DNA of 6,411 nucleotides from Acidiferrobacter sp. Lineage in GTDB: Bacteria > Pseudomonadota > Gammaproteobacteria > Acidiferrobacterales > Acidiferrobacteraceae. This document shows, in pieces, positions 1 to 5,841 of the stretch. The position numbers were made by a program, and so were the translations under genes. A model generated the notes under the pieces. The model ran no database searches and was not told the origin of the DNA. It saw only the letters and a program-made list of their open reading frames with translations. Within the stretch, counting starts at the first letter, position 1; each line of letters opens with the position of its first letter. Where the stretch lies: contig DAHWGZ010000098.1 of the NCBI GenBank assembly GCA_027335965.1, forward strand, positions 1 to 6,411, given 5' to 3'.

Positions 1-453
1 GCGCGGGCATCCGAGATCCGCAATGTGCCGGGTCGGCCTAAGGCATTCGATGTCGGCGCGGGACTCGGGGTGAAGGCAGCATACCAGGAAGCCGCGGACA
101 AGGCGTTGATGGAGAGCGTGGGGACGACGGATATCCCGGTCTCGACGCGGATCAGGATATCCGCGCCCACCGTCGCCGAAAATGGCGGCTCGGTTCCGGT
201 CACGGTGTCGGTGGATTGGCCCATGACGCCGGATGACCATATCGAGGCGCTGTACATGTACGTCTTTCACAACCCGACACCGCTTGTGAGCGAATATCAC
301 TTGACGCCCGCTAACGGGGAAGCCTATTTCTCCGAGCGAATCAAGATGGCCAAGACCGATCACATCCGCGTCGTCGCCAAGACGAACAAAGGGAAGTTGA
401 TGGCGGCCGTGCCGCGCGAGGTCAAGGTGACCATCGGTGGTTGCGGCGGCTAA
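1..453 (+). CDS. soxY: SoxY, sulfur-carrier subunit of SoxYZ (5' end cut off by window)
   Basis: SoxY is the periplasmic protein that carries sulfur intermediates of the Sox pathway as a thioconjugate on a cysteine near its C-terminus. The frame is open from base 1, so the gene begins upstream. 150 residues are visible before TAA. They end in VTIGGCGG, the SoxY swinging arm, with the carrier cysteine at visible residue 148. The middle has the usual SoxY pattern: SAPTVAENGGSVPVTVSV, then HNPTPLVSEY, then SERIKMAKTDHIRVVAK. The GTG at base 25 is unlikely to be the true start, because the reading frame continues upstream and SoxY normally has an export signal, which is not visible here. The next gene, soxZ, encodes its partner and starts 34 bases later. 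Identification is firm; the N-terminus cannot be judged. Confidence 0.95.
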   Translation, partial: ARASEIRNVPGRPKAFDVGAGLGVKAAYQEAADKALMESVGTTDIPVSTRIRISAPTVAENGGSVPVTVSVDWPMTPDDHIEALYMYVFHNPTPLVSEYHLTPANGEAYFSERIKMAKTDHIRVVAKTNKGKLMAAVPREVKVTIGGCGG

Positions 454-487
454 GGCAAGACGACCCAACGGTTAAGGAGTTGCGATT

Positions 488-817
488 ATGGCGCGTTTCG
501 GAAACCCCATGATTCGGATGCGGCGGCACTCGAAGAAAGGACAGATCATCATGGTTCGCTCCCTCATCCAGGACCCCATGATTACGGGTTTTATCAAGAA
601 CAAGGCGGGGCGCATCCCGCCGGCCGATTTCATCGAAGAGGTCATCGTGACCTTTAACGACAAGCCCCTCATGACCATCGACTGGGGTACGGCCGTGAGC
701 AGGAACCCCTATTTGGCTTTCAAGATGCGGGCCGAGTCGAGCGGCGTCCTGAAAATGGTTTGGCGGGACAATCGCGGACGGCATTGGAGCGCGACCGCCA
801 AACTGCGGGTGACGTGA
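488..817 (+). CDS. soxZ: SoxZ, partner subunit of the SoxYZ carrier
   Basis: SoxZ forms a heterodimer with SoxY and helps present the carrier arm to the other Sox enzymes in the periplasm. The protein is 109 residues, near the usual length of about 100. Family signatures are visible: KKGQIIMVRSLIQDPMITGF at residues 16-35, SRNPYLAFKMRAESSG at 71-86, and the W-x-D-N-x-G-x-x-W pattern at 92-100, ending in a beta-strand LRVT. It has no signal peptide, as expected for a protein co-exported with SoxY. The start is supported by AAGGAG at 474-479, eight bases before the ATG. Compared with textbook SoxZ it has a short basic N-terminal extension (MARFGNPMIRMRRHS); ATG codons further in lack comparable ribosome-binding sites. 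Confidence 0.95.
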   Translation: MARFGNPMIRMRRHSKKGQIIMVRSLIQDPMITGFIKNKAGRIPPADFIEEVIVTFNDKPLMTIDWGTAVSRNPYLAFKMRAESSGVLKMVWRDNRGRHWSATAKLRVT

Positions 818-848
818 TGGACGGGGCAAGGCAAGAAAGGGCGGCGAC

Positions 849-1397
849 ATGGTGAATTCCTGGGTCAAGATCGGCCTGGCAACCGTTGCCGGCGCGCTCG
901 CGGGGATGGCTCTTTTGTACCATCCTGAAGGCGCCAAAAATCACGGCACCGCGATTGCCTATGTGAAAGGCATGCCTCCGGCGCCAGCCAACAGCCCCCT
1001 GTACGTCGTGACGGTCAAGAAGGGCGTGACCCCCGCGGACATCAAGATCGGCATCGAAACGGCCGCCGAAGGGGAAAACATGAATCTGGTGGGGGTCCTG
1101 GACGTGGAAAAGGGGCTTAAGGCGCGCGGCATAAAAACCCACAAGCCGTACATGATTTATGAAATCTGCAATTTGGTCCTGGGCGCCCCGATACTTGAGC
1201 GCACTCCGGAATTTGGCGCATTCGCGCCATGCAAGATCATCTTATTCGAGCGACACGGCCGCCTGAGGCTGCTGACCTACCTGCCGACCTACGCGCTGCG
1301 CTATTTTCCGCCGAATGCGAGTAGCGCAAAGGTGGCCGGAAAGCTAGACGTCATGATCATTCACATCATGAAGAGGGCGGCGTCCGGGGGATTCTAG
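849..1397 (+). CDS. DUF302-family protein with N-terminal membrane segment, inside the sox operon
   Basis: This 182-residue protein has a hydrophobic segment at about residues 5-24 (WVKIGLATVAGALAGMALLY). It lacks an obvious AxA cleavage site, so it may be a signal anchor that places the rest in the periplasm. From about residue 50 it matches the DUF302 pattern: a short N-terminal strand, GVLDVEKGLKARGI (82-95), YEICN (104-108), then FGAFAPCKIILFERHG (122-137). The two cysteines typical of the family, C107 and C128, are present. No enzymatic function is established for DUF302. The gene starts 31 bases after soxZ with AAAGGG at 836-841 as ribosome-binding site, and ends 33 bases before soxB, so it is co-transcribed with them. 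A role in handling sulfur or metal near SoxYZ is inference from position only. Confidence 0.85.
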   Translation: MVNSWVKIGLATVAGALAGMALLYHPEGAKNHGTAIAYVKGMPPAPANSPLYVVTVKKGVTPADIKIGIETAAEGENMNLVGVLDVEKGLKARGIKTHKPYMIYEICNLVLGAPILERTPEFGAFAPCKIILFERHGRLRLLTYLPTYALRYFPPNASSAKVAGKLDVMIIHIMKRAASGGF

Positions 1398-1416
1398 CGA
1401 GAACCTGCGCGTTGCC

Positions 1417-1422
1417 AGAGGA
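1417..1422 (+). promoter_or_regulatory. Ribosome-binding site deciding the soxB start
   Basis: AGAGGA lies eight bases upstream of the ATG at 1431 but only two bases upstream of an in-frame GTG at 1425. The spacing therefore favours the ATG. Confidence 0.6.
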
Positions 1423-1430
1423 CAGTGAAC

Positions 1431-3158
1431 ATGCGCTTGACACGACGGGATTTTTTGCAACTGATCGGGGCCGCCGGGGCGGCGGGCTTTCTGACGCCGC
1501 AGGCCGTCCGCTCCGCCTGGGGCGCCGAGAGGGACCCCTACGAGATACCGGCCTTCGGCAACGTGAGCTTGCTGCACATGACCGACTCCCATGCGCAACT
1601 TCTCCCGGTATGGTGGCGCGAGCCCGGCACGAATATCGGCGTGGGAAAGGAGTGGAATCAGACCCCTCACCTGGTGGGGTCCTGGAAGCTTGACTATTAT
1701 GGCGTCAAGGCAGGCACCCCCGAAGGCTACGCGCTGTCTTGTCTCGACTACGATACGCTTGCGCATCGCTATGGCAAGATCGGAGGCTACGCCCACATTG
1801 CCAGCATCGTAAAGCGGTTCCGCCAGGAGCTCGGGGATCGCATGATTCTCCTGGACGGGGGCGATAGCTGGCAGGGCTCGGCCACGAGCCTGTGGACGCG
1901 AGGCGAGGATATGGTGGGCGCCCAGAATCTGCTGGGCGTGGACTATTTCGTGGGTCACTGGGAGTTCACCTACGGCCAGGATCGCGTCGAATACCTTATC
2001 AAGAACAAACTGAAGGCCCGGTTCCTGGCGCAAAACGTCTTTACCATCCCATGGCAGGAGCCGGTGTTTGCGCCGTACGCCATCCATGAGGTGCGCGGGC
2101 GCAAGGTGGCCGTCATCGGCCAGGCGTTCCCCTTCACTCCGGTCGCGAATCCGGCATACCTCATTCCCCATTGGGGCTTCGCGATCCATACGAGTCACAT
2201 GCAGAAAATGGTCCGCGAATGCCGGGAGCGGCATAAGGCCGATGTCGTCGTCGTTCTCTCGCACAATGGGGCGGATGTCGACAAGAAGATGGCGAGGCTC
2301 GTCGACGGCATCGATATCATCTTGGGCGGCCATACGCATGAAATCATGGGGCCGCGACCGTTTGTGGAAAACAAGACGCTGATTGTGAATACCAGCACGA
2401 ATGGCAAGGTTCTGGCCCGCTTCGACCTGGATGTGGGAAAGGGCCGATTAAACGGGTGGCGCTATCACTTCATACCCGTCATCGCGAGCTACGTGCCGGC
2501 CGATCCCGAGATGGCCGCCTACATAAACGAGGTGCGTAGACCCTACATGGATAAGCTGACGGAGAGGCTCGCGACCACGGAGAGTCTCTTGTACCGGCGC
2601 GACAACTTCAACGGCACCTTCGACCAGCTGATTTGCAATGCCATACGCCAGGAGCTTGATTGCGAGGCGGCCTTCTCGCCGGGTTTCCGGTGGGGCTATT
2701 GCAAGCTGCCCGGGGAGTCCATAACCATGGAGGACGTGATGGGCCAGACGGCCATCACCTATCCGGAGGCTACCGTCACGGAGTATACGGGGGCCGAGAT
2801 CAAGAACGTTCTCGAGCAGGTCGCCGACAACATCTTCAATAAGGATCCCTATTACATCCAGGGCGGGGACATGATACGGGTTGGCAACATGGGGTATACG
2901 TTTGATCCGAATAATACGATAGGTCATCGCTGTAGCGATATCACGGTCAACGGCAAGCGCCTATCGGCGCACAAGAAGTACAAGATCGCGGGCTGGGCCG
3001 CCATGGATAAGGTCGAAGGGAGACCGGTGTGGGAGCTTGTGGCACATTATCTGCGGCGCGAGAAGAGCGTCCGCGTCGACCACGTGGATCGTCCGCGTCT
3101 GACGGGCAACATGCAAGGCAATCGCGGCATTGCATTTCCGAGGAAGTACGGGATCTAG
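1431..3158 (+). CDS. soxB: SoxB, periplasmic dimanganese thiosulfohydrolase
   Basis: SoxB hydrolyses the terminal sulfone from the SoxYZ-bound intermediate, releasing sulfate in the periplasm. The 575-residue protein begins with a twin-arginine export signal (TRRDFLQL at 4-11, a hydrophobic stretch, likely cleavage near residue 32). The metallophosphatase-like domain follows with the metal-binding motifs in order: D-S-H (52-54), LLDGGDSWQG (140-149), GHWEFTYG (175-182), LSHNG (276-280) and GGHTH (299-303). The SoxB-specific stretch LLPVWWREPGTNIGVG follows the first motif. The C-terminal 5'-nucleotidase-type domain carries FSPGFRWG (415-422), TYPE (443-446) and PYYIQGGDM (473-481). The length is normal for the family and no frame damage is seen. 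The gene follows the DUF302 gene by 33 bases. SoxA, often encoded between soxZ and soxB, is absent here. Confidence 0.97.
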   Translation: MRLTRRDFLQLIGAAGAAGFLTPQAVRSAWGAERDPYEIPAFGNVSLLHMTDSHAQLLPVWWREPGTNIGVGKEWNQTPHLVGSWKLDYYGVKAGTPEGYALSCLDYDTLAHRYGKIGGYAHIASIVKRFRQELGDRMILLDGGDSWQGSATSLWTRGEDMVGAQNLLGVDYFVGHWEFTYGQDRVEYLIKNKLKARFLAQNVFTIPWQEPVFAPYAIHEVRGRKVAVIGQAFPFTPVANPAYLIPHWGFAIHTSHMQKMVRECRERHKADVVVVLSHNGADVDKKMARLVDGIDIILGGHTHEIMGPRPFVENKTLIVNTSTNGKVLARFDLDVGKGRLNGWRYHFIPVIASYVPADPEMAAYINEVRRPYMDKLTERLATTESLLYRRDNFNGTFDQLICNAIRQELDCEAAFSPGFRWGYCKLPGESITMEDVMGQTAITYPEATVTEYTGAEIKNVLEQVADNIFNKDPYYIQGGDMIRVGNMGYTFDPNNTIGHRCSDITVNGKRLSAHKKYKIAGWAAMDKVEGRPVWELVAHYLRREKSVRVDHVDRPRLTGNMQGNRGIAFPRKYGI

Positions 3159-3236
3159 GGCGCTGCGTGGAACGCGCGAGCGCGGCTTGAGGGCGCGGAA
3201 GACATTCAGTGATCCGGATGGAAAGGGGTATTTTCT

Positions 3237-3812
3237 ATGCGCGCGGCACGGATGGCAAAAGGGATGGCGATCATCATGGCGGCTTCCTGGGTCTGCCTCG
3301 CGAGCGCGTGGGCGGCGGTACCAAGACCAGTCCGCGCGGCGCGCCTTTATGCCGGTCTCGCGAGAACACAATGGATCCCCTTTGGGCATGGTTCAAGAAT
3401 CGTGTACGAGGTGTTCGATCCCAATTGTCCGTATTGCCACTTATTATTCAACGAGCTGAGACCGCTCATCGGTCCGGATAAATTGACGGTGCGAGCAGTG
3501 CCGGTAGGATACCTGTCGAGCACGAGCATGGCCAAGGCGGCGACGATTCTGATGGCGAAGCATCCGCGCCGGGTGGTGTTGCGTGGCGAGGCGCATTATT
3601 CGTTGCATCACGGGATGGCCGTGCCTCTCAGGATTCCCGGGAAAAGGGTGCGTGGGATCCTGCGACATAATCTTCGGCTGGTGTCGGCGGCTGTCGGTTA
3701 TGAGATGGTGCCAATTCTTGCCTATAAAGCATCGAGCGGTGAGGAGCGGTTTGTCGTCGGGCGACCGGGGTTGCGCACGCTAAAGCGCCTCATCGCCACC
3801 ATGCAGAGATAG
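3237..3812 (+). CDS. Secreted CPYC thioredoxin-fold protein, DsbC/DsbG-type catalytic domain
   Basis: This is a 191-residue thiol-disulfide protein with a signal peptide (charged start MRAARMAKG, hydrophobic core, cleavage probably after A26 in SAWA-AV). The active site is FDPNCPYCH, with cysteines at 64 and 67. MVPILAY (157-163) holds the expected cis-proline at residue 159. The separation of about 95 residues between the active site and the cis-proline indicates the helical insertion typical of DsbC/DsbG. Only about 37 residues separate the predicted mature N-terminus from the active site, so the N-terminal dimerisation domain of classical DsbC/DsbG is missing. The start is supported by AAAGGGG at 3222-3228. 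It lies 78 bases after soxB. A likely but unproven job is reducing or isomerising the SoxYZ or other Sox cysteines, comparable to SoxS/SoxW. Confidence 0.85.
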   Translation: MRAARMAKGMAIIMAASWVCLASAWAAVPRPVRAARLYAGLARTQWIPFGHGSRIVYEVFDPNCPYCHLLFNELRPLIGPDKLTVRAVPVGYLSSTSMAKAATILMAKHPRRVVLRGEAHYSLHHGMAVPLRIPGKRVRGILRHNLRLVSAAVGYEMVPILAYKASSGEERFVVGRPGLRTLKRLIATMQR

Positions 3813-3862
3813 GAAGGGGCGCGGGCGGGGCACCGTAGGAAGGCTTCTTGTGACGCCAAAGA

Positions 3863-3882
3863 CCGATGGCGTGAGCCATCGG
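3863..3882. repeat. Perfect 8-bp inverted repeat downstream of the sox operon
   Basis: CCGATGGC, a GTGA loop, then GCCATCGG form a perfect hairpin 50 bases after the last gene of the sox run. In RNA the GTGA loop would be a GNRA tetraloop, which is stable. No T-run follows on the + strand (the next bases are CAATGGGAAA), so it is not a standard intrinsic terminator. It could protect the mRNA 3' end or be a repetitive extragenic palindrome. Confidence 0.55.
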
Positions 3883-4014
3883 CAATGGGAAATAGCGACG
3901 GGACCCATCATGGCGAATCGGCGCCGGCCAAGGTGAGCGCGGGCACTGCCAAATGTCCAATGGGGGGAGCGGCGGTGGGAAGGGGTCTGCGATTCCAAAC
4001 CGGATAACGCGGCG

Positions 4015-4032
4015 GACCCGAGGGCGTCAGGG
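4015..4032. repeat. 18-base repeat, copy 1
   Basis: GACCCGAGGGCGTCAGGG matches positions 5765-5782 at 17 of 18 bases, in the same orientation. Both copies lie in gene-free DNA flanking the TetR gene. The sequence at 3861-3875 (GACCGATGGCGTGAG) is a looser relative. Confidence 0.5.
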
Positions 4033-4067
4033 ATGGGTTGTCGTTTTCGCGCGCGGGGGGTGCCCGG

Positions 4068-4088
4068 CCATGCCTGCCGCAGGCATGG
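4068..4088. repeat. Perfect 9-bp inverted repeat with 3-base loop
   Basis: CCATGCCTG, loop CCG, then CAGGCATGG. The stem extends by a G-T and a G-C pair outwards. There is no T-run on either side, so a terminator is not supported. It looks like an extragenic palindrome. Confidence 0.5.
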
Positions 4089-4262
4089 TCTCGCGGACTG
4101 CGCGCCAACTCTTTGCCCTCCCTTGCGCTTGGAAGGCGCGGCGGGCATTTCTCCGGACGTGGGCGACGACAGGGCGAGCGGGACCGACGGCGATAGCCTG
4201 TGGGTTCGCTTGCCCTCACGCGGGTCTTCTGGCTCATGGGACAGGCCACGACCCCGCGCCCT

Positions 4263-4275
4263 TTCATGACGGCGG
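4263..4275. repeat. Short repeat block, copy 1
   Basis: TTCATGACGGCGG is identical to 5453-5465. Smaller shared blocks occur in the same order around both copies: CGGCGAT-N-GCC (4188-4198 and 5408-5418), GTGGGCG (4289-4295 and 5492-5498) and CGCAAGG (4296-4302 and 5511-5517). The spacing differs, as in a diverged repeat. Confidence 0.45.
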
Positions 4276-4401
4276 GTCGGCGGCGATCGTGGGCGCGCAA
4301 GGCAAGGCGCGCTCATCCTTGAAGGGCGCCGCATGAGATCTCGCTTTTGCCGTCACCCCCACTTTTCATGAGGCCTTTTTGGCGGCATTTCGTCAGTGAC
4401 A

Positions 4402-4429
4402 GGCGCCCCCTCGTAATTTAACGGGCGCC
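4402..4429. promoter_or_regulatory. 28-base dyad upstream of the TetR gene, candidate operator
   Basis: The arms GGCGCCC (4402-4408) and GGGCGCC (4423-4429) are perfect inverted repeats around an AT-rich 14-base spacer. Each arm also contains the self-palindrome GGCGCC, and these cores lie 22 bases apart, about two helical turns. The dyad ends 59 bases before the TetR start, where an autoregulatory operator would be expected. No convincing -35/-10 pair can be fixed here, although the AT-rich spacer could hold part of a promoter. Confidence 0.4.
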
Positions 4430-4488
4430 CGAAAAATGATAGGGTGGGACGCACTTCCACACCAGAGCTTCTGCACTAGGAGCGACGA

Positions 4489-5145
4489 ATGCGGGCGACG
4501 AATACGGTCAGGAAGACTATACGGCGTAACGGGGTTAAACATACGGCGCCAATGGGGCGGGTAGCGGGGTACGCGGACGATCAAGGTAATGTCCGGGGCA
4601 TCATTATGGGAGTGGCGCTCCATCTTTTCGTCACGCGCGGCTATTTCAATACGACAATGCGGGATATTGGCCGGGAGTCAAATCTCAGCGCCGGGGCGAT
4701 TTATTACCATTTCGATAGCAAGGAAAGCATAGCGAGAGCGTTATTCACGGATATGGTGACTCGCATAGGCCGCGATTTTGATGACATCGAGGCGCGTTAC
4801 TCAACCGCCCATGACCGATGCCGCGCCGTGGTCGAGCGGCTTTTTCGCATCACGGATGAGGAGCCCGAGGTGATGGAGTATATGCTCCATACGAAACACA
4901 TGGAGTTTTTGGATAATGGCGTTCCTGTTTGCTCTTCAAAGCCATTTCGGCAAATGCGCGCCATGGTACATAAGGGAATGAAGACCGGGGAGGTGCGCGC
5001 CATGAATCCCACGGTAGCGGCTAATGCCCTTTACGGTGGACCGTTGCGGATGATTAGCATGCGCCTCGACGGCTTGGTCGAGAAGAAGCTGCATTGTCAC
5101 ATGGACGAGGTGTGGGCGGCAGCGTGGCGATCGGTGGCCATGTAA
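4489..5145 (+). CDS. TetR/AcrR-family transcriptional regulator
   Basis: This 218-residue protein has the N-terminal TetR DNA-binding domain at about residues 33-82. The helix-turn-helix reads TTMRDIGRESNLSAGAIYYHF (55-75), followed by DSKESI, the usual continuation. An extra basic stretch of about 30 residues precedes the domain. The remaining 130 residues should form the helical ligand-binding and dimerisation domain; its ligand cannot be predicted from sequence. The start is supported by AGGAG at 4478-4482, six bases before the ATG. It stands alone, with more than 650 gene-free bases on each side, so its target may be itself (see the dyad upstream), the ATPase downstream, or genes elsewhere. 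Family assignment is firm; the regulated pathway is unknown. Confidence 0.93.
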   Translation: MRATNTVRKTIRRNGVKHTAPMGRVAGYADDQGNVRGIIMGVALHLFVTRGYFNTTMRDIGRESNLSAGAIYYHFDSKESIARALFTDMVTRIGRDFDDIEARYSTAHDRCRAVVERLFRITDEEPEVMEYMLHTKHMEFLDNGVPVCSSKPFRQMRAMVHKGMKTGEVRAMNPTVAANALYGGPLRMISMRLDGLVEKKLHCHMDEVWAAAWRSVAM

Positions 5146-5325
5146 GGGAGGGCGCGCGGCCGTCTCGCCGGAACGGATCCGCTCATGCGTATCACCCATC
5201 GTCCCGATGTCATGCGCATGCGCCTCTATTTGCGATTTACGCGGGCCGCGATTTCGCCTCATGCCGCCTCACCGCCGCCGCGCGAACGTGGAAAGGCCCG
5301 GTTGGGCCCGGAAAGGATCGCGGAT

Positions 5326-5353
5326 GCGGCTTTTCGGGCGGCAAAAAGTCCGC
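5326..5353 (+). terminator. Weak candidate terminator hairpin after the TetR gene
   Basis: GCGGCTTTT pairs with AAAAG-T-CCGC, a 9-bp stem with one bulged T and a 9-base loop, followed by only TTT. It lies about 180 bases after the TetR stop. The stem is half A-T and the T-run is short, so termination activity is doubtful. Confidence 0.2.
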
Positions 5354-5452
5354 TTTCCACGCTTCGTGGCGTGCTCGGGCGCTTTTGGGCATCGTGGCCG
5401 GCGTGAGCGGCGATCGCCGTCGGGACTACGCCGGTAACCCACCGCCCCGGTC

Positions 5453-5465
5453 TTCATGACGGCGG
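5453..5465. repeat. Short repeat block, copy 2
   Basis: TTCATGACGGCGG is identical to 4263-4275. It sits inside a possible larger stem formed by CCGCCCC just upstream and GGGGCGG just downstream; copy 1 is similarly flanked by GCGCCC and GGGCGC. Confidence 0.45.
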
Positions 5466-5764
5466 CGCATGGGGGCGGGCACGGTGCCGTTGTGGGCGAT
5501 CTGGTGATCCCGCAAGGAGCAGGGCCTTTTGGGCGGTTGGGATGCCACGCCTGGGTGGCGTGCCTGAGGCGGCTTGCCGGGCCCATCACGGGACCCTGTC
5601 CGAATGGCGCGGCCGGATTACGGCCGGAGGTTCCCGTCGCCAAGGGCGCGTGAGCCAGGCGGGGCGGGTTCGACCAACGGGCGGCGCCCCAAAAGGTTGT
5701 CGCCCTTGACGAAGATCGCGCTTCGCCCCTGCGCGCCCTGGCAGAATGGGCTATCTGTGGGCTT

Positions 5765-5782
5765 GACCCGATGGCGTCAGGG
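5765..5782. repeat. 18-base repeat, copy 2
   Basis: GACCCGATGGCGTCAGGG differs from the copy at 4015-4032 by one base. It lies 60 bases upstream of the ATPase start, so it could also be a regulatory site. Confidence 0.5.
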
Positions 5783-5841
5783 TAAGAGGGCGACCAGGTG
5801 GGTGGCCACACCTTCGGGCACCGTCACGGGGGCAGCGGGGC

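Larger units (their letters stand above)
3813..4488. other. Gene-free stretch between the sox genes and the TetR gene
   Basis: I see no credible gene in this 676-base stretch. Reading frames on both strands translate to arginine-, proline-, serine- and glycine-rich peptides without family motifs, which is what GC-rich noncoding DNA gives. It holds two perfect palindromes (3863-3882 and 4068-4088), several short blocks repeated in the gene-free stretch after the TetR gene, and the dyad upstream of the TetR start at 4402-4429. Confidence 0.6.
5146..5841. other. Gene-free stretch between the TetR gene and the P-type ATPase
   Basis: No credible intact gene is visible in these 696 bases. Frames on both strands give low-complexity arginine-, glycine- and proline-rich peptides. 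It contains a 10-bp palindrome (GCGCATGCGC, 5214-5223), a bulged hairpin (5326-5353), a 6-bp hairpin (CGGCCG arms, 5610-5626), copies of repeat blocks also found before the TetR gene, and a minus-strand frame at 5618-5776 with a faint receptor-like peptide. No clear promoter for the ATPase was found. Confidence 0.6.

Noticed and set aside
1425..1430. GTG start for SoxB two codons upstream of the ATG
   Set aside because: The ribosome-binding site AGAGGA would be only two bases away; spacing to the ATG at 1431 is normal.
1344..2339. Long minus-strand open frame of 331 codons opposite soxB
   Set aside because: It lies antisense within soxB, has no recognisable family motif, and is the usual shadow of a GC-rich gene. 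SoxB matches its family along its full length on the + strand.
3159..3236. A separate promoter or terminator between soxB and the Dsb-like gene
   Set aside because: The 78-base gap has no convincing hairpin with a T-run and no recognisable -35/-10 pair, so read-through is the simpler view.
3780..4334. Minus-strand 184-codon frame after the sox genes
   Set aside because: The translation is rich in R, P, S and A with no motif, overlaps the end of the Dsb-like gene, and spans both palindromes.
3953..4336. Plus-strand 127-codon frame before the TetR gene
   Set aside because: Low-complexity G/R/A-rich peptide, no plausible ribosome-binding site, no family resemblance; it runs through the 4068-4088 palindrome and the repeat blocks.
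5610..5626. CGGCCG-GATTA-CGGCCG hairpin as a terminator
   Set aside because: The stem is short, the arms are self-palindromic, and no T-run follows.
5763..5788. TTGACC ... TAAGAG as a promoter for the ATPase
   Set aside because: The spacer is only 14 bases and the -10 match is poor; TTGACC overlaps the 18-base repeat.
5269..5811. Minus-strand 180-codon frame between the TetR gene and the ATPase
   Set aside because: R/P/S-rich translation without motifs. The only suggestive peptide in the area is in a different frame.
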